Of a DNA stretch of 64,000 nucleotides, positions 24,014 through 34,664 are shown one piece after another. The DNA lies in assembly GCA_001466705.2 (NCBI GenBank), contig LATX02000205.1, forward strand, positions 124,001-188,000, written 5' to 3'. The notes under the pieces are model-generated. The model had not been told where the DNA came from. It ran no database searches and saw only the letters and a program-made list of their open reading frames with translations. Positions within the stretch are counted from its first letter, which is position 1. Each line of letters starts with the position of its first letter. The stretch comes from Moniliophthora roreri. Its lineage: Eukaryota > Basidiomycota > Agaricomycetes > Agaricales > Marasmiaceae. The translations under genes and the position numbers were made by a program.

Positions 24014-24490
24014 ATGTAATTCAAACCCGCCCTCACCGTTCGTCGGCCTGGCACCTTTTATCACCATTACTGCCGCCGCTCCCGTATCCGGGTTGTGTGG
24101 TAAGCTATGACTTGCGTTATTTCAACCTGAGCTATACTAACATCGATGGCAGATGGTGGATCGGACGAGAAAGTCAACGATAACTGTGTACAGGTTAAAC
24201 CTTTTGGTGTCCTTGTCGGTAGCACCGTTGCCCCACTTGCCGCAACGTCGAACAGAGATCCGACTACAGTGGTACGTTGTCAAGCCCCTCTTAAACAGTT
24301 TGCTTTCACTCTTTCTGATGAACCATTCGATAGGATACTGTTGCTGTTGATAGCCCCGACGATAATATTCGGAGTGACGAGGAGGAAGATCATAAGCAAA
24401 GTACGTTCTTCAGCTCGTAGCTTATGCCTAGTGCCCCAGATCTTGCAGACCACCCTGGAGATGATATCATTGGCGTTTTCGTCTTTGTGA
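24014..24490 (+). pseudogene. Small secreted protein pseudogene 1 (second codon is a stop)
   Basis: The first exon resembles the neighbouring MQ(L/F)K... signal peptides but reads ATG TAA TTC AAA at 24014-24025, where the expected second codon CAA has become TAA. A frame slip follows, after which LVGLAPFITITAAAPVSGLCG can be read up to a GTAAGC donor near 24100. The next exon begins after GATGGCAG at 24153 and reads GGSDEKVNDNCVQVKP and onward. Exon order, the G-L-C-G junction and the DNC motif match the pseudogene at 26.1 kb. It cannot be translated from its own start. Confidence 0.55.
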
Positions 24491-26093
24491 CCCCAGTGAT
24501 AATAGTTGCACAAAAGTGCTGACTGATGATGGTCGCCTTCGTGCTCCACTGGACGCTTCAGTCCTTGGCATGATGTCTCCAATCCAGAGAATGGTGATGG
24601 TGATGAAGAATGTCTGGATTGACCTGGGTTGACCTTGAAGCATGTAACCGACCTCCGGGATTGGGATATCGGTATTGAATACTTGAGAAAAATAAATTCG
24701 TACATTACGCATCACTCTGCCATTGTGAATTACAGTATTTGTCCAAGCTCCTTAGGATAGCAATTTCATGCTGTCGGGTGTGGGAGAGCAAAGTTGATAC
24801 TCAATCCGAGGCAGCAAAAAAAAAAATTACGGAGCGACGAGCAACTTTGACAACGCGGCCTTTTTTTTTCTTTTGGCTTCAATGGTAATGATATAGCCTT
24901 ACACACTCGCATTACGACAGTCCGTCGTCTCTTTCGGACCCGCTAGGAATCCGATATTAGATTGGCTGACTGGTGACAATTGCCCCGAGGAAATGCATTT
25001 ACGCACGGCGCCTGGGAGCGCCAGTGTGGGACTCTCTACTTCCGGCCGATCCCATCACTTACCTTTTGTCACTCACCTTCGTCAATCGGCTGAATACTCA
25101 CTAAAATCCCAGACTCTCCCTTATCCAGTCTTCTCTCGTTGTGAAGAGAGCCGCGTCATGTGTCGAGAACTAGGTATTTCGGAACTCTACGGTCCCATTT
25201 GGTTGGGTTGGATTGTAACTGATCAAAGGCCAGACGCCGACGGAGTTTCATTGTAGAGACGAATCGGTTGTGTATTTCGCGTTCGGTATGTCCACCCTTT
25301 CATTTCTCATTTTCCATATCAAATATGCAGCTTCAGAGATTAGCATCCGGCAGAAGCGCGATGTTCCTCGGTCAATATTTCCTTTCCTGTTTTTACACGA
25401 CATTACGCCGCATGCCAGGACGGAACCTATGTCTATATTCCTCCAATCTGGAGTTGTTTTTCGGTCACTCCACATTTTTCTTACCAATGCCCATATTTCA
25501 CGCTACCCTAGCGCCTCGCATTCACGCGGCCCTTTTCCTCGTTCCGGTTTCATCACAGTTTGAGTCTGACTCGCCTTTTTCCTTCCTAAAGAAACCCCCA
25601 GTGTAACATGGGTCTCTGGTGCGTTTTCGATCCGTTTCTGGCTTCGAAATCTGGCTCATTCTCGAAACTCATCAGCAGCACACTTGGAGCCTTCTCATGC
25701 TATTATGGCTTCGACTCTCGTTCTCCTTCCCCCAGATACAACTCGACGTCAGTGTTCTCCATATAAGCCTAAACTACACACCATCTCTACGAACCGAATC
25801 ATTCAACTCCTGTGGCCACTTTCATTCCTTCAACGACACTCGTATCTGCATTGAATACGAAGATCAGAAAACCGTAATCTTATCGCGCCAGAATGCGACT
25901 TGTTGGAGTCTAGACGGTACTATGGAACGATGAAAACTCGGCCAAATTGATATCTAGTATGCAAAGTTTTATATGTATTCTTTTGTATATGAGCTAACCA
26001 GGTTCCAAGTTCTAGGTATATAACAACACATTTAATCACACCTCATCCTCACCCGTTTCCGGTTCCAAATTCAATTTCCTATCCCAAGCAAGA
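24491..26093. other. No gene recognised
   Basis: Contains A and T homopolymers near 24816 and 24862 and several unrelated short frames on both strands. A TATA-like GTATATAACAACAC lies near 26017, about 75 bp ahead of the mutated start of the next pseudogene. Confidence 0.4.
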
Positions 26094-26544
26094 ATACAAC
26101 TCAAAGCCCTTGCCGCTCTCGTGCCAGTTATCACCATTGCTGCTCCTGTCCCCGTAGCTGGGTTGTGTGGCAAGTTCTTAGGCGATTAACGCGAGCTACG
26201 CTAATCATAACATTCAGTAGACGGGCAAATCAACGATAACTGCGCACATTTGAGGCCAAATTACAAGTTCTTCGGATCGTCTCGGTACGCTGGTCAGTGG
26301 CGCTGCCGGGGATGTCGTCGGTATGTTTCTTCTCCTCTTTCTGGGTCTACCGTTATGCTTACGATGCGTATCAGATCTAGACGGCCCAGTACTCGACGCT
26401 CAGAAGCGTTCTTTCGAGGGCAGAGGAGTCCCTGATCTCGTAAGCAATGGGCTTACTGATGATCTCTTGGGTCGTGATGGTCTCCCTGGTGGTCTTTTGG
26501 GTGGTGATCTCCTTGGCCGTGGTCTCGACGGTCAATCGGTATGA
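26094..26544 (+). pseudogene. Small secreted Gly/Leu/Asp-repeat protein pseudogene 2 (start ATG is ATA)
   Basis: A signal-peptide-like exon reads QLKALAALVPVITIAAPVPV then AGLCG to a GCAAGT donor, but the start codon position holds ATA (26094-26096). Exon 2 starts after AACATTCAGTAG and reads GQINDNCAHLRPN, with a frame slip before LGTLVSGAAGDVVG. The last exon reads LDGPVLDAQKRSFEGRG, then GLTDDLLGRDGLPGG and further LLGG/LLGR repeats, stopping at 26542-26544. The repeat style (GL.GRD) matches the intact gene at 38.8 kb. A non-AUG start is possible but unsupported. Confidence 0.6.
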
Positions 26545-27136
26545 AATATCGGTCTTAAAGCTTAACGTCTTGAACCAATTTGTACATTATCTACCGTTTT
26601 GTCATTGTATAACTGCGCTGTTTCCCTAAAATCGCTCTCGTTCAAACTCGGATGACTCGTGGTCGTCAGTACATGCAGAGCCACAGATCTTGGTCTTGAG
26701 GGTTGAGGACAGGACGTGGGTGGCCATGATCCTTTCGCATGGCCGGAAGTTTGTACATAGCTTGGAATGGAATGTACACTGCTAAAGGCGACATGTGAAC
26801 GAGGGGCTGACGCGACGGGACTTTTTCCTCTACCACCTTCAATTCATGATTTCTTTATTTTAAGATCATCATGAGTGGAAAAGAGACCGTTTTGAGATGG
26901 GTCCCATGGGGTCCCGGTGCATTTTTTCGTTATAAAATCTTCTGATCTCCGAGTCTGAGTCATGACATACAGTATTGACGTTGGAAAGCTATCATAGGAC
27001 ACTTGAAGTCTTTCCAGCATTCGCTATGCCGGCACATACGAGTTCTACTCTGAAAAACTGCAGCTCGTATTTCTTAGGTTGTATTTCCAATGAGTAAAAA
27101 GTGTTCATAAAGAAGTCAAGTGAAAGAACGACGGTG
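26545..27136. other. Intergenic, no gene seen
   Basis: This is the 3' flank of the second beta-lactamase-fold gene. The final 45 bp are homologous to the flank at 20155-20207. No other structure is noted. Confidence 0.5.
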
Positions 27137-29505
27137 CTACGCCGATGGTGCTACCTGGCTAAACCAGACCTCAGCTCTCTCTCTAACAGAGTCCCCAGTT
27201 GGCTCTGGAAGACCAGGAGTAGCGCCCCAGAAATTGCCACTTATCGCCATCCCAATCCCATCATCGGTACTGGCAAATTCTGCCTTGAAAGAACCGAGGG
27301 ACTTGGCCCAGAATGGTTGCTCCGAGTCGTTTGTAGGCTTTGAAACGGTGATCAACACTCGACGCCAAGTAAATGAGAAACTCGAACACATACATTGCTG
27401 ATCAAAAGGAAGCCATCAAACTCGTTTCCGTCCGAGTGCATGAGAAGAACATAATCAGTAAGGACAGCGTCTAATTTGGCCACAAGGATAGGAACGGTGG
27501 GATCTATAAATCCGGGGAGATGTGTCGAAGCATTCGCAACAGATTCACGACATGATCCAGTCGTTTCCTCGCTAATGAGACAGAATGTCCAATTGCCATA
27601 ACCTGGATTGTTGTAAGTTCCGGCGAGGCGCGTCACCTCTATCGAGGGATCAGATGTATTTTGCGGGAGAGATGAATTATCTGCAGGAGCAACTCCTCCT
27701 GGAAGTTGATTCTTGTAGCTGATGAATGGGGATTAGCACGGGACAGCTTTAGGTTTTGAAGCAGTCTGACTCACAATGAATTCCAGTCATATGGCTCAAG
27801 GCCCAATGCTTCGTCAATGATGCGGTACTTGATGATCGCTCTGATGGATGGGCCAACGTCTTCATCATTCGTCAAGACCGCGACTCCGAGATTGTCAAAG
27901 GGAAGACGCGAAACTGTGGTGTGAGCGCCTAAGAATCCATGGTTTTCGTTAAGAGATATGTGGTTAGGAATGAAGAATGGTACCAACCCCAGAGATCGCC
28001 ATCGTGCTTTGAGGATCGAAATCAATACATGATACAAATGCAGCAGCTAAACAAGTAAACCCACTTCGACGACATCTACGAATCAATGTTCAGATTAAGT
28101 ATCGGAGAATATCGTGTACAGAACTTACAATGGCCTTGGTAAGAATTGGCCGTTTGTGCCCCACCGTAAACTGTTGGCGACAATACGGATTGCTGAGGTG
28201 ACGGGCTTTAAAAGGAAAAGTTAACGATGCACGTAAAACCATAAGAAAGAAACTGTACATACATCTCAACTGTCACACCTGAAGCTAGTATTCCCAGAAC
28301 TTCTGCGGGAATGACTTGCTCGCCGGTCTGTGGATGCTTGCCTCGCAAGAGAAGGGTTTGAAGCCAGATAGCCTGAACGAGTAATATGAATATAAGGATT
28401 CGTATAGTTGGATCGACTGAAGACCTCACCATGTCATTTGCGCTACTAATGACTCCACATGAGCCGGACATGACTATAAACGCAGGGCATGAGCTCCTTT
28501 CCCTACACGAAAACTAGTCATAGCTTACCATCTTCACCTCCAACTTTGAGCCGATGCGGCATGAACCTTGGCGTTCCAGTGCCAGGTAATCCAGCGGTTG
28601 CGTCAAAATTCTCTCTAGCGATACCGTCTGCAAGATTTCCACTGGCATTTGCAACGTCAAACGAGTACGTGCTTGCATTCATTCCAAGAGCGTCGAATAC
28701 ATGTTGCTTGACATATCGTGCCAGAGTGGTTTTTGTTGATAAAACCTCTGGGAGATACGCCAAAACATTATACATGTGGTTGGTGTACTGCCACGTCTGT
28801 AGAATAGAGGTCAGGAAAGAAAAACGAATCTAGAGGTTTTAACTCGCCTGCCTGAATTCGGCGGAGTAGTTCAAAAACTTCATCCTTTCCATCTGTTGTT
28901 GTATGTCAGCATTGTTCAAGGAAACATTGAAACATTGACCACGTACCATTGAAGGAATAGTGTCGCCTCGTCGGAACATGAATTCATGGCGAGGAAGACC
29001 AGTACGGTGACTCATCAAGTCAATGATAGAAGCCTTCTCGGACGCATACGAATCCATTATTTTCCATTCCGGAATAACCGAAGCGATTTTCGTCGCCCAG
29101 TTGATCTTGGGCGTAACGCTCTCGTTCGACATCAACAGCCCAGTTGCAACCACGTCGAAAAGCTACATCCCCAAGTGATGAATTCCCCCCAAAAAAGCAT
29201 AATAGAATGACGAGAAAACCAACCTTGGAGTTGGAACACATCGATAGAAGCGTGTCAGCCGTGAAATTTGTTCCGTCTTGCAATTTCGCAACTCCGTAGC
29301 CTTTGGTTTCGACCTGCCATTCCTCGGAGCTTCCCAAGCGCACGACGGCCACACTGACACCGCCGGGTGTACCCCATTCTTTCATCAAATCCTGAATGAA
29401 TATGTCAATTTTCGGAGAGAGGATTGGTGATGTTGAGGTCGAGTTCTGCGCAAGGACAGAAGGTAGCAAGAATAAGCCACCTGCGAGTGAGAGTAAGGTT
29501 CGCAT
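27137..29505 (-). CDS. Secreted beta-lactamase-fold serine hydrolase, copy 2
   Basis: Paralogue of the gene at 20.2 kb with the same exon order and the same ending (VWFSQVAPSA). The signal peptide MRTLLSLAGGLFLLPSVLAQ decides the start at 29505, although the frame stays open further upstream. SxxK is SNSK at residues 91-94, again with an intron directly after the Lys codon. YTN precedes HMYNVLAYLPEVL. Later blocks are GSCGVISSAND, LSPTVYGGA, LPFDNLGVAVLTNDEDVG and ALGLEPYDWNS. Intron positions agree with copy 1 throughout, so the two arose by duplication, about 6.95 kb apart, including about 0.7 kb of upstream DNA. No disabling change was found. Substrate unknown. Confidence 0.83.
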
Positions 29506-30919
29506 GTCGAAGGACTGAGGACGATGGGACTCACCTGAATGATCCTTGTGCAGCTTATGTACCAGTGACGATTGAGCGCCTGAAAGACCGTTGGACGAAG
29601 ACTCATCATTGTAACCAAATTGTAACTGCGTAAACAGCGGATGAAACTCCATTCTGATATGCCACGCTGGCTATTTATTTATTTCTGTTCCCCGCAATGA
29701 TCGTTGATTGCATGGATCAAGTTGTTGGAGTAGGATGTCTTTCACTGCAATTGGACGCGATTCCTGTATTCTTGTGCAGTACGAGTATTCTTGCATCCGA
29801 CTCTTAAGGTGGTCGAAAACCAGCAAAGATTGCGAAAGTCATGGCCAGACGCAGAAAGAGAGCGAATGCAGAAAATTTGAATCGTATTCAGAGCCGTATG
29901 TTTGACGAGCGGGCGACTCCGACTTGCATAAGTTGTTTTTTTTAAAAGAGTCCATCATGCGTTCCCAGCGCAAGGCGCTCCAAGCTCCACAGTTCAGAGT
30001 TCAAATAGGTCCAGAGTGACCGGAATCACCTTGTTTCTTCGATGAATATATATACCTGTGCAACATGCACCTTCTTGTTTTACTATGACGAAAGGGATGA
30101 GGAGAAGCGGGAACGGAGAACACGGGATAACCCATCTTGGTAGTCTTATTCTGTAGCGTTCTATCGTGAATGTTCACCGAGTGCGAAGGAGAATTGAAGG
30201 ATCTGGCGCTCGAATTCTGACCTTAGAAAACATCGAAGAGTTCATGTTCCGACCGGGTAGTGGAAGTTCCGGACTCGCAGTGTACAACATACAGTATCGT
30301 TTTCGCGGCTCCAGCTCGTCGACAGCAGGTTGAAAGTGTGGCTCAGGCTCGACCGAGGCTTCTGACAATGGTCGACATCAAGGCGAGAGTTTTGAGTTGC
30401 TCGTGGAAAAATGAGACCCGGACCAGGGATTGCCGCGCGCGGGGACCCAAGCGTTTCTTTCTCTCCTGCACTCGTGTCGACTGCATGATTTCATCAACTT
30501 TGACATGACACACCTTCTGCAGCCCTCCGAAACAAGTCAAATGAAGACATCTGGAATGGTCATTTTTGGCTCTTGGATGCAGCTTTTCAGGACATGACTC
30601 CGTAATTCCTCTCGTCAAACATTTTCATATCCGGTCGTATTCGCCTCCGGTCTCCCTCTCGGGAGCCTTCATGTGAAGCTGGTGCCACTCGGAATTGATT
30701 TTCGTCCGAATAACTCCCAAAATACACCACACACCTCATTCCTCTCATTCACGAGTCTTGCTGGTCGACGTAAAGTCGGTGTTCGGACAAGCGCAAATCG
30801 CTAGAGCTGGGGTTACGTCTTCCAGTCCTCCCTTCAACCCAGTTGAAGGTATATAACCTCGACCAAAGTACAACGAATTCCCATCCCACTAGCGGTTTCA
30901 CTTACAACATACGCCCACA
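29506..30919. other. Intergenic; right part of the segmental duplication and a promoter
   Basis: 29506-30190 is the second copy of the duplicated upstream segment. 30190-30840 shows no gene. The last 80 bp hold the TATA box and leader of the small secreted protein gene. Confidence 0.5.
30850..30856 (+). promoter_or_regulatory. TATA box of the small secreted protein gene
   Basis: TATATAA lies about 65-70 bp before the ATG at 30920. Similar TATATAA boxes precede the secreted protein loci at 34.7 kb and 39.8 kb and the gene at 62.0 kb, so this spacing is a local habit. Confidence 0.6.
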
Positions 30920-31366
30920 ATGCAACTCAGAACCCTCATTTCTCTTCTTACTCTCTTCTCCACGGGTCTTGTCCTCGCTGCCCCTAACTACGACGTCGAT
31001 GAGACGTGCCCCCCCGACCTCACAGTCGTCTGCTGCCCGACTGGTGAGTTTGATCAATACTGTGAACGGCTCAAAGATACTTGGTACGTTTGCTTTCTTG
31101 CTTCTTTTTCAGTTTTACTCGGTGCTAACGCATTGTTTCTCTCCAGCCCCATCGGTGACAAGGTGTACTGCTGCGAAGTAACAGATGGTACGTTTTCTGT
31201 TTTTTTGGGTTTGCTCCCGTCTCGATGTTGATGATATCCCGATTCCTATAGATGGATTCGTTTTGGGCTGCCTGGGTATTGGTGATGGTTTGGTCAGCGG
31301 TGATAAGGGTGAGTGAATCCTTTGATTATTCTATGCAATGCTGATGGTTTTTTAGGTGAACAGTGA
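30920..31366 (+). CDS. Small secreted cysteine-rich protein, hydrophobin-like Cys order
   Basis: Four exons encode about 91 residues. It begins with signal peptide MQLRTLISLLTLFSTGLVLA. The mature part has eight Cys in the order C-CC-C-C-CC-C, which is the hydrophobin order, but the C3-C4 and C4-C5 gaps (about 8 and 6 residues) are much shorter than in class I hydrophobins. The introns are GT..AG, and the second splice restores a Cys codon (TG|C). The first exon also contains a perfect GTGAGT that could define a 38-nt intron, giving a six-Cys product instead. It is probably a cell-surface or secreted protein; true hydrophobin membership is not established. Confidence 0.65.
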
Positions 31367-31895
31367 ACGTGGTGGGGTCTGCGAAGGCGAGGTCGAGTAG
31401 CTGTAGACTGTGAATGATGGCGGAGCCGAGAAGGTTCTTGGAAGGTTCCCTGAAAAAAAAAATAGGCAAAGATGATTCCCTTCGGTGTATTATAAGCATG
31501 TAAATGCTAGTGATACAAAGCACGTCGCTCTCAGAAATAAAGTAAAAATACCAGCAAAGAATGAGTGAAAATGTTGAGTCTCGCGTGTCATTCCCTCGGC
31601 TGATGAATAACGCCGGTTTTCTGCTTACCACCACGCGGCTCTCATCAACCCAGCCCATTCTGGTTTGGATCCTTGAGCCTGAAGCTCTGAGGTATGTCTC
31701 GTTCACAAATTACAGTTTTCTTCAGCTATCGGATCCCTCTTTTCCTTTGTAGCAGTGATCATCTGGACGAGCGCTCTGGACCTCGGCTACATTTTCCACT
31801 ACTCTTTTCAACCTTGGACGTATATGATCTCGCTCTCGAGCCCAATAAAACTTCATCCATTCGTGGTTCCATTTCCAGCACACGTTACTGACACA

Positions 31896-31978
31896 ATACA
31901 ATTCTCCATTCTCCTTGCTCTCATTTCCCTCGTACCTGCTATGGTCCCTGTCAGCCTCACCCCTCCACCCACATTGCG
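31896..31978 (+). pseudogene. Signal-peptide exon of small secreted protein pseudogene 3 (ATG is ATA)
   Basis: The exon reads QFSILLALISLVPAMVPVSL followed by TPPPTLR and a GTATGT donor at 31979. The codon that should be the start is ATA (31896-31898). The ACACAATRCAATTC context equals that of the intact MQ-type genes nearby. Downstream exons were not resolved. Confidence 0.5.
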
Positions 31979-32251
31979 GTATGTTATCCCTTGTACTTAC
32001 GATGTGATCTACTAGGCCACATTGGCTATGACGGAGCTATTGATTAAACACTTTCAACACGATCCCCTTGCATCCTCCCTATATTCTACCGTCCCAACGC
32101 TTCAAAGGCTGATCGTTCAGTCTAATTCACAGACAATCGTCCTAGCGGTCACGTCCTCTTGACATGGGTTTCGGACCTTGACTTCTCAGCCTTGAAGTCG
32201 ACCAACCAGACGACATCATTGCTGAATTAAGTCCGGCTTGCTATAAGCCCA

Positions 32252-32281
32252 AGTCGCAGTCGCAGTCGCAGTCGCAGTCAC
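32252..32281. repeat. AGTCGC hexanucleotide microsatellite
   Basis: About five head-to-tail copies of AGTCGC, the last one degenerate, in non-coding sequence. Confidence 0.9.
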
Positions 32282-33132
32282 GCCAACAGTCGGATTAGTA
32301 TAACGTATTATACTTTATGAGCGCCATCAACTCCGCCTGACAGACTGCCACGACTATTACCTTTCACCACCACGAGTAGCTATTCTCTCTTGGACTCGAC
32401 ATGTTTTCAAAATGGTCAGGTGCAGAAGTAGGAGCGACTGCTAATTGAGCGTCGAAACAGGAGAACGGCAGCTGAGCAGGAGGCGAAAGAGAAACGGTAG
32501 TAGTCTTTATGTCGGTGAGTGCTTCTTCAATTCTCTCAGCAGTTCTTTTCTGATTCTACTCCCAGGTACTCGATCTTCGGCTGCCTACTACGTGCAAGGT
32601 TAGCTTTGTATAACCCCTGTTTACATCCTCGTGAGGTATGCCTTCATCCAACTCTCGTCAACTCTCGAAACTGACATTTCCTTTTCGGCCCGGGTCTTTC
32701 ACTAGTCGAAGCCGGCGATGAGTAGAATCTTCTTGAAGGATCTATCCAACGCCAGAGTCGATCAGCCCTCGTGGTACGTCTGCTTCCTTGTTCTTTTCCT
32801 GAAACTAAATTCTGGTTGGGTACAGATCTTCGACAGTATCGAGTGTCGTCATTCCAGGTCTGTGCCTATGCATGACTGGGAGTACGACAATCCTTGTTAA
32901 CCCTCCAGGCTCAGGAATATCAACGTGGTGGTACTACACGTCCATTTTGAGGCATGAACACGAGGGAACGCTAGGGATTGGGAAAAACGTCAGCATGCGT
33001 TCTTAGGTACGAAGACAAACATCTTTCACACACCGTCTAGCGTCTTGACAGTTGACTGTTGCACCACGTAGATGTCGTATAAGTGATAACTAGATCAGAA
33101 ACGAATATTACCCAAACGTGTCCAACCCTCGT

Positions 33133-33639
33133 TCAGGAGTCCTCGCACATGCACATTAACACTCTGTTCACCAATGTTAAGTAACAGCAACGTCCCCTGA
33201 ACAGCATATGCGACTGATCCATCGGCTTATCTGCTATTTGAAGGATGGTAGCCTGCTTCATCCGCACAACGTCCGCGTCTGAGAAGTTCTTCGGTTTGAT
33301 AATGAAGGGGGCAAACCTAGATAGTTCCTTCATGATTCCTTCTGTGGCACTGGAAGGTCGTATGAGGTGCCAGCTTCCAGCACCACTACACACTATCGAG
33401 CCTTCTTGATGTCGATGTGGCTCACTGGGGACGTATCGGGGATGCCAAAAATGATAGTGAAAGATGTGATCCCTCAATCCAACTCTGGGATCGGTTTTGT
33501 GTACGTCAAGCAGGGAATATTTCGGCACTATCTGTCGAAGGTGAAAAGGATATAAAGAGGTGCTGGGTCTGCCAATCCATTCAGGCTCTACTGCTCCAGC
33601 AAACTCCTTGCGCCTCCAGTCACAAAGGCGAGTAAGCAA
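33133..33639 (-). CDS. Hypothetical open frame of 168 codons, doubtful
   Basis: An uninterrupted frame with a mixed composition that includes KELSRFAPFIIKPKNFSDAD. It matches no family I know. It faces away from the gene at 33.76 kb, and part of it overlaps that gene's likely 5' exons on the other strand, so at most one of the two can be coding there. Kept only because of its length. Confidence 0.2.
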   Translation of the reverse strand: MLTRLCDWRRKEFAGAVEPEWIGRPSTSLYPFHLRQIVPKYSLLDVHKTDPRVGLRDHIFHYHFWHPRYVPSEPHRHQEGSIVCSGAGSWHLIRPSSATEGIMKELSRFAPFIIKPKNFSDADVVRMKQATILQIADKPMDQSHMLFRGRCCYLTLVNRVLMCMCEDS

Positions 33640-33757
33640 CGCGTTCGATATGCGTCCATCACTGACTATGTATCTTCAAACTCTACAGCCAGAATCGCAA
33701 CTCGGTTGTCTCGCAAACCTTTGGTATACGCAATCACCAGCAACTCAGTAAGTTTTT

Positions 33758-34530
33758 ATGCTGACCCACATTGCAAGTGCTCAACATTGCGTAGCAGTCA
33801 TGGGCGATTTTATTAAATATGACGGCCAGGATACCATTATCCGCCAGGGCCTAACCACATTTATCTCTAACCCAGGAGACCTAGCGCTCTACAAAGCCAT
33901 TGATCTTCATTTCGTCGAGTACGAATGGGTCCTCATTGCCAACCTGGAAAACGACGCCGGCAGTCTCGCCACATACGAACAAGAATATCGTGTCGGTCTC
34001 CAATTCACATCTGGAAGTGAATACGATGCCCCGTGGAACATCTCGGCGGAATTCTCGGGACTCAATTTTGGGTATCAACAGATCAACAAAGTTTTCTCTA
34101 AAAGCGAGACATCGACCCAGGGGGCCACCTTCAAAGCCGGCGTAACAGTCGGCCCCAATTCCCGTGCGTACCTCTACCAAAAGAGGTACAAGTTTCGTCC
34201 AGAAGTCTGGTTCTTGCTCGATGCTTGGGCAAAGATGTGGGCTGTTGGACAGTTGCAGGTGAACCGACCATTGACTAGGTCTGCGGTGGTCGTTATTGAT
34301 AGCGACGAGTATCGGAGCAGTTCCTATGCATTGTCCGCCAAGGATGGGGTGGTCTGTGCGGATATCGTCACTCCGGATAAAATTTACACACAGGCGAATA
34401 TCAAACAATTCCAAGATGTTCCAGCGAAGGCTAGGAACTACCTTCGAGACCGTGGCATTAATGGTGGTAAGTCTAATCCAATTTTGTTTTTAATTTTTTT
34501 CTTTCTCACTAATTCCAATGGATAGCCTAG
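33758..34530 (+). CDS. Beta-rich fungal protein of unknown function
   Basis: The main exon gives about 240 residues with alternating polar/hydrophobic strands: NISAEFSGLNFGYQQINKVF, then the Ser/Thr-rich SKSETSTQGATFKAGVTVGP, YLYQKRYKFRPEVWFLLDAW and RNYLRDRGI. A last intron with donor GTAAGT in GGTG|GTAAGT brings the stop to 34528-34530. The true N-terminus is upstream: a GTAAGT..GCGTAG intron at about 33747-33793 joins to an exon reading SVVSQTFGIRNHQQ. The ATG at 33758 therefore lies inside an intron and the start is unresolved. The Ser/Thr-rich stretch followed by a V.V.P turn resembles the insertion strand of aerolysin-like beta-pore proteins, but this is a weak structural impression, not an identification. 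No signal peptide is seen. Confidence 0.6.
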
Positions 34531-34664
34531 CACTCGAGAATTGTGGAAATGATGGAAACGGCCGTGGTATTGGCGATGGAAGTTTCAATGGTCGTTATAG
34601 TTGAGGTTTCGTACGGCGGAAAATTTGTACATGACTTTCTAAATTCAGATGATGTTGGAATGGA

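Larger units (their letters stand above)
31367..33132. other. Mostly gene-free; contains a dead secreted-protein exon and a microsatellite
   Basis: Besides the two features listed separately (31896-31978, 32252-32281), there are exon-like scraps at 32460-32900 that could be downstream exons of the dead secreted-protein gene, with GT..AG-like borders. No frame could be followed. Confidence 0.4.

Noticed and set aside
24280..24715. Minus-strand frames of about 140 and 82 codons
   Set aside because: Antisense to the secreted-protein pseudogene, with no family resemblance or plausible start.
29506..29652. A longer N-terminus for beta-lactamase copy 2 beginning at 29652
   Set aside because: The extension places a polar segment ahead of an evident signal peptide, and copy 1 has no such extension.
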